Counted from the first letter of the stretch, positions 49,901 through 58,825 are shown. The stretch: 64,000 nt of DNA from Argonema galeatum A003/A1 (GCF_023333595.1 NZ_JAIQZM010000003.1:62001-126000); one strand, 5' to 3'. Numbers and translations: made by a program. Notes: generated by a model not told the origin, from the sequence alone.

Positions 49901-50262
49901 TTTTAGGTGAGTTTAATAGTAAGGTAGAAATAATTTTTGAAATTGGTTTAATTGCTGCCGATGGTGATGTTATTCCAGTCAAAGCACTTCTGGATACGGG
50001 ATTTACTGGTTGGTTAGCAATTGATAACCAAGATGCTGAAAGTTTGGGGTGGCGTCTCGATCGCAAACGAAGGGATATGCAGACAGCGCTGGGAGACGCA
50101 GAGTTTAGTTTATATGACGGAACTGTGCTAATAGATGGAGGAGAGTTCGCAATTTCAGTTTTGGGTGGAGATGAACTCCCAGACATTTTATTGGGTGTAT
50201 ATTGGCTTCAAATGAAGCGATTGGTAGTCGATTTTGCGGCGGGAGTGCTGACGTTGGGGTAG
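49897..50262 (+). CDS. Clan AA aspartic protease-like protein, copy 2
   Basis: The product from ATG 49897 is 121 residues, equal to copy 1; an ATG at 49882 is in frame but lies inside the preceding gene and lacks a counterpart in copy 1. Catalytic DTG lies in KALLDTGFTGWLAID. The two proteins are about 70 percent identical by eye. They differ most in the flap segment (RLDRKRRDMQTALGD versus IFTNQQEEMETARGD), which may alter substrate choice. Confidence 0.85.
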   Translation: MILGEFNSKVEIIFEIGLIAADGDVIPVKALLDTGFTGWLAIDNQDAESLGWRLDRKRRDMQTALGDAEFSLYDGTVLIDGGEFAISVLGGDELPDILLGVYWLQMKRLVVDFAAGVLTLG

Positions 50263-50432
50263 GGTGCGATCGCTATGACAAAAGAAACCCGGTTTCTGGG
50301 TGGGGAATAAGGGCCGATCGCACTTTGATTTGGATAGAGGGGGAATAAGCGATCGCTGAGTAATGGTATCCCTTTAACATTTATCCCCATATAGGACAAA
50401 CACAGAATTTATCGTTTGTATAAGTTGTCAAA

Positions 50433-50461
50433 CAAAAACCCCCTGTTTTTTATGGGGGTTA
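50433..50461 (-). terminator. Candidate terminator of the QueC-like gene
   Basis: On the minus strand a stem aaccccc / gggggtt with an 11-nt loop is followed by tttgtttg. It lies about 100 bp after the stop of the QueC-like gene, with nothing else between them, and is absent of a T-run on the plus strand. Confidence 0.6.
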
Positions 50462-50559
50462 AAATGTAATTAGCATTGTGTATTTCACAAGGGTTTAATT
50501 TACTAAAATTTGATATCAAACCCTGTAAATTTACTTGGAAAACTCAATATATAGTTTGG

Positions 50560-51252
50560 CTACACAAGTGCTTCTAATTTTGAAATATCGCGTTCTTTCA
50601 TGTATCTTGTAGGATCGGCTATTCCCAGCCGAGCAAACACACTCTTACGCTTTTGACACCGTTCACACTCACCGCAATGGTAGAGATGTCCCCACGTGCA
50701 ACTCCAACTTTCAGCTAAATTGATGCCCTCATAAAGTCCTAGTTGTAAAACTTCGTCATCTTCCATTTCAATGAAAGGTGCTTTAACAGAGATTTGAATG
50801 CCTGTATTCAGTCTTGCTACTGTTTCTACAGTAGACACAAGCTGGGGAAGATTGGGGACGCGGGAAATGTCGGATTTGGTGCCGCCGTAATACACATACT
50901 CATACTTATGGTATGCGGCGTGTATGGTAGCCATTATTTGAATCATACACGAGCCGCGAGGAATACGCTCATCTAGACCACCTTCTGTCACAGTTTCATA
51001 GGGGGGCTCACTGTAAGCGATCAACAAATTTCGGAGGTTTGGAATATCTATATATTCAAGAGGTACTCCTAGCTCATTACAAACTCTCTTGGCATAAGCT
51101 AACTGTCTTTCGGCGCTGTACTGACCTACATTGATGAATATTGCACCTAACCGTGAAGTCAGCCTTTTCTTTAGAGCATGAAGCATTATCATTGACTCCA
51201 TGCCTGCTGAGAGCATTACTAATGTGTCTTTGTCCTCTACATTAAATTTCAT
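50560..51252 (-). CDS. QueC-like adenylating (PP-loop) protein
   Basis: The 230-residue protein is homologous to QueC, 7-cyano-7-deazaguanine synthase. The ATP loop usually SGGxDS reads SAGMES (near residues 15-20), so the Asp is replaced by Glu. Other parts are kept: FINVGQYSAERQLAYAKRVC, IPRGSCMIQIMATIHAAY, YVYYGGTKSD and the zinc site C-x7-C-x2-C-x2-C (SCTWGHLYHCGECERCQKR). No queD/E genes are nearby. QueC-like proteins also occur in defence systems (Qat and some CBASS), so a role outside queuosine is possible. It is divergent from an HTH gene. Confidence 0.82.
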   Translation of the reverse strand: MKFNVEDKDTLVMLSAGMESMIMLHALKKRLTSRLGAIFINVGQYSAERQLAYAKRVCNELGVPLEYIDIPNLRNLLIAYSEPPYETVTEGGLDERIPRGSCMIQIMATIHAAYHKYEYVYYGGTKSDISRVPNLPQLVSTVETVARLNTGIQISVKAPFIEMEDDEVLQLGLYEGINLAESWSCTWGHLYHCGECERCQKRKSVFARLGIADPTRYMKERDISKLEALV

Positions 51253-51340
51253 ACTTTCTTTGCCTCTTATATGCTCTTGGTTAGGAATAGCATAAGCTAG
51301 CCGTGTATAACCAAAAACTAATAAGCACTAGGTATTATGC

Positions 51341-51346
51341 TATAAT
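51341..51346 (+). promoter_or_regulatory. Extended -10 promoter element
   Basis: The sequence TGcTATAAT (51338-51346) is a perfect extended -10 box, 32 bp upstream of the HTH gene's ATG at 51378. No clear -35 is seen, which extended -10 promoters do not need. Confidence 0.6.
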
Positions 51347-51377
51347 TTGATTAGGAATTTTCTCAGGACTACCGAAA

Positions 51378-51860
51378 ATGGCATCTACTGAGCAGTTTAC
51401 CCAAGCGGCAAATGATTGGGACTTAGAAACCCTATACGCAGACCTCGCATCTGCCAAGGGAAAGCGTCTGACACCAGTGGAGAAGCTGCACCTGCGGGCA
51501 TTGCTTTCTGGCTACAGTCCCACTGAATTAGCTGAAAAGCTGAATAAGAGCGTCAAGGGAGTTGGTGTTGACCTCTGTAACACTTTGTATCAGTATGTTA
51601 AAAACCTTGTAGGTAAAAGCGATGAAAAGATAGAAAACTGGAGAAATATCTACGAATGGCTTGAAGAAGCAGGATATAAAACTCAATCGTCTGGTGAATA
51701 TGAATCAAATGATTGTTTACCATTAGAATTTTTAATAAAAAGAGCGAATATAACTATTGATAAACATAAAGTAATAGTTGACATTAACTTGCGAATAGTA
51801 GCCTCCAAAGCTTCGGAAATTTTAAAGGTAGAAGAAATAGATACTAACGGTAAGGTTTGA
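51378..51860 (+). CDS. Small protein with effector-associated-type HTH domain
   Basis: Residues about 24-75 of this 160-residue protein (RLTPVEKLHLRALLSGYSPTELAEKLNKSVKGVGVDLCNTLYQYVKNL) form a helix-turn-helix of the kind found at the N-termini of cyanobacterial STAND and vWA-MoxR-associated (VMAP) conflict proteins. The rest (about 90-160) has no motif I recognise, and no NTPase or effector domain is attached. It is divergent from the QueC-like gene with a shared 125-bp promoter region, so it may control it or act with it (inference). Its strong extended -10 box suggests expression. Confidence 0.72.
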   Translation: MASTEQFTQAANDWDLETLYADLASAKGKRLTPVEKLHLRALLSGYSPTELAEKLNKSVKGVGVDLCNTLYQYVKNLVGKSDEKIENWRNIYEWLEEAGYKTQSSGEYESNDCLPLEFLIKRANITIDKHKVIVDINLRIVASKASEILKVEEIDTNGKV

Positions 51861-51903
51861 TGTATAATAAATGCAATTAATGTAATTCCAAATAAAAGAA
51901 AAT

Positions 51904-52284
51904 TCACATATCCACATCGCGTATTTTAGTTAGTGGGAGGTGAATAATCTGGTCTTGATATTCGCCCTCAAAAGAACCTTCAGCAATCACAATTAACTCA
52001 TCAATATTTTGACCTATACTTAAATTGGAATTGAGAATAAAAATACCTGGAACGTGATGATCTTGGGCGATATTATCCGCCAAGTGTACAGGCATGGATT
52101 TACGGTTATTTGTCACTAAAATAAAGTTATACTCTTCACACCACAGCAGAATTTCTGGGTCTAATGTGCCTTTGGCAGGAGTCTGAATTTCCCCTACTGC
52201 CCGAATTGGTAAATCTGATTTCCGTCGCCGCAACTGAGTCGGATAAATCGGATCGACGTTTTCATCCATTAGATATTTGAGCAT
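51904..52284 (-). CDS. DUF5615 PIN-like toxin
   Basis: The 126-residue protein from ATG 52284 begins MLKYLMDENVDP, a DUF5615 (PIN-like, VapC45-type) start with catalytic Asp and Glu in LMDENVD. Later acids lie in ILLWCEEYNFILVTNNRKSM. The frame is open for 18 more codons upstream but into the antitoxin. It overlaps the DUF433 gene by 23 bp, the standard order antitoxin-toxin. It looks intact. Confidence 0.82.
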   Translation of the reverse strand: MLKYLMDENVDPIYPTQLRRRKSDLPIRAVGEIQTPAKGTLDPEILLWCEEYNFILVTNNRKSMPVHLADNIAQDHHVPGIFILNSNLSIGQNIDELIVIAEGSFEGEYQDQIIHLPLTKIRDVDM

Positions 52285-52615
52285 TATTTGCCTTTTTAAT
52301 TGCTTCTTGTTCGTCTCTGAGTTTCTGTAATCGCGCAACTGCTGGGTGAGGGTTTAATGCTTGAGCTTTACGTTGCTGGTGTCCCCACTCTAGCCAGTCA
52401 GCAATATACTTGCCAACTGCTTCTTTGTTTTGTAAGTAATAAAGAATTGTGGCATAGACTTGATCTAGAGTAAGAGAGGTGTAAATTTGAGCAATTTCCT
52501 CTGGAGTACGGGCGCGATAGATATACTCGTATAAAATAGTTTCAATACCTATCCGCGAACCTTTCAGCCGAATATCATCAGGTGCAAGGAAGTTGAAATA
52601 CTCTTCTAATTGCAT
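52262..52615 (-). CDS. DUF433 antitoxin
   Basis: The 117-residue protein contains the DUF433 winged-helix core (DDIRLKGSRIGIETILYEYIYRARTPEEIAQIYTSLTLDQVYATILYYLQN), the DNA-binding antitoxin of DUF433/DUF5615 modules. It is first in the operon and should repress its own promoter. The C-terminal Gln/Lys-rich tail probably meets the toxin. Confidence 0.86.
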   Translation of the reverse strand: MQLEEYFNFLAPDDIRLKGSRIGIETILYEYIYRARTPEEIAQIYTSLTLDQVYATILYYLQNKEAVGKYIADWLEWGHQQRKAQALNPHPAVARLQKLRDEQEAIKKANNAQISNG

Positions 52616-52743
52616 AGTTTAATCCTCCTGGGGCATAATTGTGTTTACACTAAAGCCGAAGCACTTTGCTATAAGACTGAGGACTGAGTTAATTAAAACT
52701 CAGTCCTCAGCAATCATACGTCAATCATAACTTCGGCTAACAG

Positions 52744-54444
52744 CTATTTCCTAGCAGGTTGAGCGGGTGGCGCTTTTGGCTTTGTATTCTCCATACTAAT
52801 ACCAAGTACCCACACAGTTACTAACACAACGCCAAGTACCTGAAGATGATTCAACTTTTCATTGATGATAAAGAAAGCCATGATTACTGTTAGAGCAGGA
52901 CCACTCGCTCCTACAACCGAGGCAAGGGCAGGGCCGATCATAGGCACGCCAAAGTTATTGAGTAGATAGCCGAATAGGGTAGTTACAGTCAAAATTAACG
53001 CTCCCACCCAGAGTTCCGGCCACATCGTCGGCTTAACTGTAAATGCGAGCCCCGGTACAGCCGATCCTACCAGAAGAACTAAGCTGGAAAAGAACAAGAT
53101 TGTGGTGAAGTTCACCACACTAAAAGGAATGGGATGAAGCTTACTAACTTTGATCAGAATTACATAGACTGCAAAAGCTATTCCTGATGTTACTGCTGTT
53201 ATTGCTCCGAGCGTATAATTGCCTTTAGCACCAGTAGTCAAGCTCGGTATGGTCAAAAAGCCGCCTATATAGATCGAGATCGTTGCCAAGATGAGCAGAA
53301 AAGTGGGTTTATCCCGAAAAATTGCCCAAGCTAACAGAATAGTAACCGTGGGATAAATAAAGAAAATCGTCGTGGCAACACCTGTAGGAATGTTTCCCAG
53401 TGCAATGTAAATGAAAAATTGAGATAGGAACAGAAAAAAGCCACTTCCAACTACACTGAAAAGCCGACCGCGCTGATCCGGATTGCCAAGTTGCCTGATA
53501 TCGCGGTATGTATTTGGATAACGCCACGGCGCTATGATAAAAGCCATCAGCGGTGCCACAATTATCATCCGCATCGCCAAAATCAACAGGGAGTTTCCGG
53601 GACTGGGAGTAATAAATCCTCCCAGTTTGATCCCTCCAAAAATTAACTGCTCCTTCAAAATCACCCTGGTAACCACGTTTTGGAACGAGAGGGTGAGAGA
53701 AGAAAGCAAAATCAGCAACAACCCGGTTTTAAAGTTATTTGGCCCGATCGGTAGCGTTGGAACAGAAGTCGCTGGTGGCTCTGGCGATGGTTGGACGCTG
53801 GGGACTACAGGCGGAATTTGTTGAGAACCTTGCTGGTCATTCGACTGTGGTAAAGAACGGTGTCCCGGACTCCTTGGCGGCGAAGTGGGTGTGGAAGGCT
53901 GAATATTTTGTTGCAGTTGAACCTTGATGCGACTGACTAATGCCTCTAAAATCGCTTCTCCTTGCTGTTCCAGAGTTTGCATCCGGCCCAGCTGCTGGGA
54001 AAGGGCGCTTTGATAGCTGCTGATATCCTGTTGGAGGGTTTTTAAGGTTGTACTGAGTGTGGCATCGAGGGATAAGAGTAAGCGGTTGGCGTTATCGTAG
54101 CTAGGAGGCTGGTCAGCGCCAGTACCTGACGGGTCGAACTGCTGCCGCAATTGCTCTTGGAGGTGGGTGGCGAGTACTTGGGCGAGTTGCTGAGCCCATT
54201 GTTGCTGTTGCTCTATCTGTTCTTGAGATTGTACCTGGCGATATTGCGATCGCAGCTCTTCGATCTCGCCAGATAGGCTGGATTTCTGGGATTGTAGCTG
54301 TGTGACCTCCTGATTCAACTGCGCGATCAGATTTTGCTGTAGACTTTGCAGTTGCTCGGTCAAGTCGTTCAGCGCATCCTGTGCTGTTTGTGGATTATTT
54401 CCACCCTGAGTTTCCATGTCGTTGTCCGGTTGCCCCATTACCAT
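52744..54444 (-). CDS. EamA (DMT) transporter with long N-terminal coiled coil
   Basis: The 566-residue protein joins a soluble Gln-rich coiled coil (about 20-185: LNDLTEQLQSLQQNLIAQLNQ, LSGEIEELRSQYRQVQ) and a Pro/Ser linker (about 185-245) to a ten-helix EamA drug/metabolite transporter (about 250-555, two EamA halves). The transporter part is complete (GVATTIFFIYPTVTILLAW and VVGASGPALTVIMAFFIINEKL). The substrate is unknown. The coiled-coil region is unusual for the superfamily and may anchor it to other proteins. Confidence 0.88.
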   Translation of the reverse strand: MVMGQPDNDMETQGGNNPQTAQDALNDLTEQLQSLQQNLIAQLNQEVTQLQSQKSSLSGEIEELRSQYRQVQSQEQIEQQQQWAQQLAQVLATHLQEQLRQQFDPSGTGADQPPSYDNANRLLLSLDATLSTTLKTLQQDISSYQSALSQQLGRMQTLEQQGEAILEALVSRIKVQLQQNIQPSTPTSPPRSPGHRSLPQSNDQQGSQQIPPVVPSVQPSPEPPATSVPTLPIGPNNFKTGLLLILLSSLTLSFQNVVTRVILKEQLIFGGIKLGGFITPSPGNSLLILAMRMIIVAPLMAFIIAPWRYPNTYRDIRQLGNPDQRGRLFSVVGSGFFLFLSQFFIYIALGNIPTGVATTIFFIYPTVTILLAWAIFRDKPTFLLILATISIYIGGFLTIPSLTTGAKGNYTLGAITAVTSGIAFAVYVILIKVSKLHPIPFSVVNFTTILFFSSLVLLVGSAVPGLAFTVKPTMWPELWVGALILTVTTLFGYLLNNFGVPMIGPALASVVGASGPALTVIMAFFIINEKLNHLQVLGVVLVTVWVLGISMENTKPKAPPAQPARK

Positions 54445-55001
54445 TAGCGTCTAACCTCTAGTCAGTTGGCTATAAAAAACGTGGATCGCTAGTTGCTTTG
54501 TTATTGGTATTCCTAAGTATTTTGTCAAATGCAGCCGCAAATTGTAATCAAATAGCCTCAAAAATTGTATTTTAAAATATTATGAATTTTTACGAACTTA
54601 AGGTTAAGTTTTCTGAATAATGGTTTTGTAAGCTGCTCTGTTCCGGCTTACAGGCAAAACTGCAAGCTAGATTTTCTGATAGTTAACTCAAGTTGCTAGT
54701 TAGATATCAGCCCCTTCGATCCACCCTAACCCCCCCTTTTGCAAGGGGGGGAATCTGGTCAAAGCCCCCCTTTTGCAAGGGGGGTTGGGGGGATCTCAAT
54801 CGCCAGCTTTATAACTAGAAACTTGCGTTAGTTATAGATTGAGAATTTTCTGATTAAGTTGTTTGGGTTTCGAGGTCGATCGGGATTGCTTTCACCTCAA
54901 GGAAACTTTAATTAGAAGCGATTTTCCAGCGATACGCTGCCGCTTTAGAGGTAGAGTACATCCCAATGGCGGCAATTGCAAGGTGGATTTGCCCCTAGTC
55001 G
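54445..55001. other. 557-bp intergenic region with a MITE
   Basis: The region holds the 147-bp element at 54684-54830. A run of AT-rich sequence (54520-54600) precedes it and probably contains the promoter of the EamA gene. No further gene is seen. Confidence 0.55.
54684..54830. repeat. 147-bp MITE with 19-bp terminal inverted repeats, copy 2
   Basis: Left end taactcaagttgctagtta (54684-54702) and right end taactagaaacttgcgtta (54812-54830) match as inverted repeats at 17 of 19 positions and match copy 1 (10258-10403). The interior has paired cccccctttt-gcaaggggg palindromes. Same length within one base as copy 1. Confidence 0.78.
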
Positions 55002-56330
55002 TCAATATAACTGAAGGAGAAGCAAACGAGCAATAACAAAGATGATAGCGCCCAGGGTGGCGGTAATGGGAATGGTGATGACCCATGCCCCGGCAATGCT
55101 TTGCAATGTGCTAAAACGTATAGACCGCCAACTTTGCACTAAACCGATGCCAATGATGCCGCCGACGAGGGCGTGAGAGGTGGAGACGGGCAAACCGAGT
55201 CGGGAAGCGACTAAGACGGTGGTGGCGGTTGCCAGTTCGGCGCAAAAACCGCCGCTGGGTTGGAGGGGAATGATATTTTCTCCCACTGTGGCGATAACGT
55301 TTTTGCCCAAAACGGCTAATCCGGCGACAATTCCCAAACCACCAACTACTAGAATCCAGAGGGGTACGCTGAAGTCTGCTAAGGGAACGGAACCTGTGCG
55401 GCGGATGTACGCGATCGCAGCTAGAGGAGCGATCGCATTTCCGACATCGTTGGAACCGTGAGCAAAGGCGACAAAGCAGGCGCTGAGAACTTGAAATCTT
55501 CCCAATTGTCGCTCAATTGGATTGGCGCTCGGTGATTGGGGAGTAGAAATGCCCCTCTGCCCCTCTGCCCCTCTGCTCCTCTGCTCCCCCGCTCCCCCGC
55601 TCTCTAACTGTCGCCAACTAACAAAGGAGAGGCTAACGGCAGCTAGAGCACCAATTACCAGGGGGATATCATGGGCTGGGAGAGTCAGTCCCCAGCGGTT
55701 TGTGAGAAACACCTGCAATGGTTGAGTTAGGCTCGGTAGGACAATGACGCCAAACACGCTCAACAATGCTGCACTTAACCAGGGTATCCATTCTCGCAGT
55801 TGTTGTAGGGGATTGGGTCGATCGAGAATGAAACGCTTGACAATTGTGTAAAAAGATGATGCTACGATACCGCTGACGACGGGGGTTAATACCCAAGCGA
55901 TCGTAATTGTGCCAATTGATGACCAGTCTACAGAATTGATACCAGCAGCAACCCAACTGAAGCCTGCGATCGCACCTACTACAGCATGAGTGGAGGAAAC
56001 TGGCAACCCCAAACTGGTAGCAATTTGCAGCCACAAACCGCAGGATATCAGTACTGATATCATACCGATTAGTAAAGTCTGCGGCGTTGAAGCGAATATA
56101 GCTGGGTTGACAATTTCCGTTGCTAGAGTTTCGGATACCTCACCGCCAAATAGTACAGCACCCGTGAATTCTAAGATACCAGCAATTATCAGTGCTTGCC
56201 GCAGGGTGACAGCCTTGGAGCCTACCGACGTTCCCATTGAGTTGGCAACGTCGTTTGCTCCCAAGTTCCAGGCAAGGTAGAAGGCGAGAAGGGCGACTAA
56301 AACTATCATGTCGTCAGTATGGTTGGACAC
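55002..56330 (-). CDS. Inorganic phosphate transporter, PiT family
   Basis: This 442-residue protein is a full PiT transporter, a low-affinity metal-phosphate/H+ symporter in the plasma membrane. The two family repeats both show the signature GANDVANSMGTSVGSKAVTLR (near 24-40) and GSNDVGNAIAPLAAI (near 290-300), with LPVSSTHAVVGAI and LPVSTSHALVGGI as second motifs. The central hydrophilic loop (about 243-270) contains GAGEQRSRGAEGQRG, encoded by gcccctctgcccctct repeats (55550-55600) that look like inserted intergenic sequence. Confidence 0.93.
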   Translation of the reverse strand: MSNHTDDMIVLVALLAFYLAWNLGANDVANSMGTSVGSKAVTLRQALIIAGILEFTGAVLFGGEVSETLATEIVNPAIFASTPQTLLIGMISVLISCGLWLQIATSLGLPVSSTHAVVGAIAGFSWVAAGINSVDWSSIGTITIAWVLTPVVSGIVASSFYTIVKRFILDRPNPLQQLREWIPWLSAALLSVFGVIVLPSLTQPLQVFLTNRWGLTLPAHDIPLVIGALAAVSLSFVSWRQLESGGAGEQRSRGAEGQRGISTPQSPSANPIERQLGRFQVLSACFVAFAHGSNDVGNAIAPLAAIAYIRRTGSVPLADFSVPLWILVVGGLGIVAGLAVLGKNVIATVGENIIPLQPSGGFCAELATATTVLVASRLGLPVSTSHALVGGIIGIGLVQSWRSIRFSTLQSIAGAWVITIPITATLGAIIFVIARLLLLQLY

Positions 56331-56680
56331 ATGGTTAGTTTATCTGGTTGGGGATGTGGGGGTGTTCTAGCTGAGGGGGGAGGAGGAGGAAAATCGAACG
56401 ACGTTGGCGTTCGCGAGTGCGTGCCGTAGGCATAGCCTGCGACGAGAGCGCATAGACGCGATCGCGTTTTAGGACGCGAAGGAAGAGAGGAGGAGAGGGG
56501 AGGGAGTGCGATCGTTCTCCCATCTACAAGGGTGCGATCGCCATTTTTTCTTAACTTTCATCTTTTGGCTGTAGTTTACTTGGAAATCATCCCAAACATC
56601 AAACTATTACATGGATGAACAAAACTTACTGGAAAGAATTACCGTAAATCCCAAATTTTTCAACAGCAAGTCGCACTGCC
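56331..56680. other. 350-bp intergenic region with short repeats
   Basis: No gene is seen. Near 56405-56475 there is a repeat-like segment (gcgtgccgtaggcat, also near 116) with inverted pieces and HIP1-related gcgatcgcg. A purine-rich tract (about 56360-56400 and 56470-56515) flanks it. Its upstream side holds the promoter of the phosphate transporter. Confidence 0.5.
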
Positions 56681-57484
56681 TCAAACCTCATCTGGATTGA
56701 TATTCAACTCGCGCAATTTTGCTGCTAATCTTTCAGCGCGTTCTTCGGCTTCCATAGCTCTAGCAATAGCAGCGTTAGCTTGTTGCTGAGCAATTAAAGT
56801 TTCCTCGCGGGGAATTGGAATTAACTCTCCTTCTAGAGTCAGCCACCGCAACCACAAACGATTGATTCCTTCATATTCACCTTGCCACAAACCTAAACTT
56901 AATCCCAGTTCGGGAATCAGCAAACGTCCATCAGTTAAGGATACAGGTTCGTATTGGCTACCCACTAGGCGAAATGTCTGGAGTTCATTGGTATAGCGAC
57001 TAAAAATAATATAATAATGAACGCGCAGAATTCGCTCGTAAACTTGCCACTTTGTGGGTGGATTTCCTCTTTGCCGAACTGTTCTACCTAAATCTTCATC
57101 TTCCGTACCAGGTGACAATAATTCAACTACTACAAATGGGCTAACTTCCTCTTGCCAGATGACATAGCTCGATCGCAAATCATGCCCTTCGTAAAGTCTG
57201 GAAATACCTACCACTGCGTACCAATCAGGACGCTTATACCAGTTAGTATGCCGCAAATCGTAGTACAGATTCAGATCGCTAGCCACCAAGATTTGCTCCG
57301 GTGGATAGTTTGGTGGGCGAAATGTACCATCTAAAAGACGGGGTTGCAGCAAATGAAATAGATCGGGCAAACCGGGTTCCTCTGGATCTTCACTGGGAAG
57401 ATCGTACATTGTTGGCAAGGTTTGTCGAGGGGAAAGTGGGGGATCTGATTGGGGAATTTGGCGATGAAAGCTAGTCACGGTCAA
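56681..57484 (-). CDS. Uma2-family (DUF820) nuclease-like protein
   Basis: The 267-residue protein is a long-form Uma2 relative: NYPPEQILVASDLNLYYD, KRPDWYAVVGI (Asp), PFVVVELLSPGTEDEDLG (Glu) and VYERILRVHYYIIFSRY. The C-terminus is a charged helix (QQANAAIARAMEAEERAERLAAKLRELNINPDEV) whose last residues resemble the tails of the Uma2 proteins at 16449 and 21831. Unlike the 16449 protein it has no perfect repeats. Function unknown. Confidence 0.88.
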   Translation of the reverse strand: MTVTSFHRQIPQSDPPLSPRQTLPTMYDLPSEDPEEPGLPDLFHLLQPRLLDGTFRPPNYPPEQILVASDLNLYYDLRHTNWYKRPDWYAVVGISRLYEGHDLRSSYVIWQEEVSPFVVVELLSPGTEDEDLGRTVRQRGNPPTKWQVYERILRVHYYIIFSRYTNELQTFRLVGSQYEPVSLTDGRLLIPELGLSLGLWQGEYEGINRLWLRWLTLEGELIPIPREETLIAQQQANAAIARAMEAEERAERLAAKLRELNINPDEV

Positions 57485-57573
57485 TCTCCGAGACGTATTA
57501 ATTATTAGGATAACCGATCGAGCCCGCGTAGGCGGGCTTTGTTTGTATAGCCGCGACTTTAGTCGTCCGTCAG

Positions 57574-58767
57574 CTAGGAATTTTTCGGAATCAACCTACC
57601 AGTGGGAGAAGTTGCTACAGGTTCTTCAGCAGCAATTTCTGCCACCGCAGCAGGAATTTCTTCGAGTGACTTAGTTTTAGCTTTATGGAAATCGGTGATG
57701 AGTTTTTCCATCATTTCTCCGCGCCGATCGTACAATCGTTTCAGTTGCCGAGGTTCGCACTGGTTCATCGCGTATGCAGTTATGATGGGTACAGCGATCG
57801 TACTATCTGTGTAACAAACGATCGTGCTGGGTAACTCTTCTGGATCTATTTTGCCCCAACTTACCGCTTCGCTAGGCGTTGCACCAGATAAACCACCCGT
57901 ATCGGGACGTGCATCGGTAACTTGCACAAAATAATCGTGTCCCCGTTCTTCTAATCCCAATACTTCGTGCAGTTGTGGTTGTGTCTGCAAGAGGAAGTTT
58001 TTCGGACTACCGCCGCCAATAATTACTGCTGCACTTTTGCCTTCTGCACCAGATATACCAGATTCGCGGGCACAGTATGCGATCGCAGCTGTCTCGTTAA
58101 CATCCAACGCTGGATCTAATACTAACTGGGAACCTTCCAATGCGATCGCCGCTACGTTCATCCCGATCGAACTATCCCCAGGCGAAGAGGTATAGATGGG
58201 AACACCGCATTCATAAGCTGTCGCTAGCAGAGAAGAATGTTTAATACCCAATTGCTTTTCCACTTCCCAGACATACTTACCCAGCAGATAGTGAAACTCT
58301 GCCGTTCCCATCCGCTTCTGGAACTCTTGTGCTTGCAGAATCTTGCGAATAAACGCATCGGTTTCCAGCAACACATCATAGCCAAAGGTAATATCGTAGA
58401 TGCGAATAGTACCTTCTTCCCGCAGTTGTACATCATCAACAAACGGACTGCTGGAATAAAGATCGAAACCCAACCCGAAGTGCATATCGTGGTAAAGATT
58501 TGCACCCGTACTGATCATCCAGTCAATAAAGCCGTTGCGAATTAAGGGCGCGAAAGCAGCTACCCCCATCCCAGCAGGTGTCATCGCACCGGATAGGCTG
58601 ACTCCCACCGTCACGCCTTCCTGGAATACCTCGCAACTCAGTAGGTGGCAGATTTCCCGCAGCCGAGCAGAGTTGTATGCGGTAAAATAATTATCGACCA
58701 AATCTACCACGCCAATTTCCTTCGGCATTGGGGCAGGTGCGATTTTACGACCGGACTTTTTTGACAT
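57574..58767 (-). CDS. Deoxyhypusine synthase-like protein
   Basis: From ATG 58767 (aggag ribosome site 8 nt upstream) this 397-residue protein matches the deoxyhypusine synthase family: [16 protein letters not shown]-like [25 protein letters not shown] and [16 protein letters not shown], which form the NAD and spermidine sites. Cyanobacteria have no eIF5A, so it probably works as homospermidine synthase or another polyamine enzyme; this is inferred. An in-frame extension upstream overlaps a palindromic repeat and is not used. Confidence 0.88.
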   Translation of the reverse strand: MSKKSGRKIAPAPMPKEIGVVDLVDNYFTAYNSARLREICHLLSCEVFQEGVTVGVSLSGAMTPAGMGVAAFAPLIRNGFIDWMISTGANLYHDMHFGLGFDLYSSSPFVDDVQLREEGTIRIYDITFGYDVLLETDAFIRKILQAQEFQKRMGTAEFHYLLGKYVWEVEKQLGIKHSSLLATAYECGVPIYTSSPGDSSIGMNVAAIALEGSQLVLDPALDVNETAAIAYCARESGISGAEGKSAAVIIGGGSPKNFLLQTQPQLHEVLGLEERGHDYFVQVTDARPDTGGLSGATPSEAVSWGKIDPEELPSTIVCYTDSTIAVPIITAYAMNQCEPRQLKRLYDRRGEMMEKLITDFHKAKTKSLEEIPAAVAEIAAEEPVATSPTGRLIPKNS

Positions 58768-58825
58768 TTTTGCACTCCTAAAAAATGTATGGCTAAGTAG
58801 GTGGGCGTAAATAAACTGAACTCCC

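Noticed and set aside
57524..57545. agcccgc/gcgggct hairpin as terminator of the deoxyhypusine synthase-like gene
   Set aside because: On that gene's strand no T-run follows; the T-rich side is on the other strand, where no gene ends.
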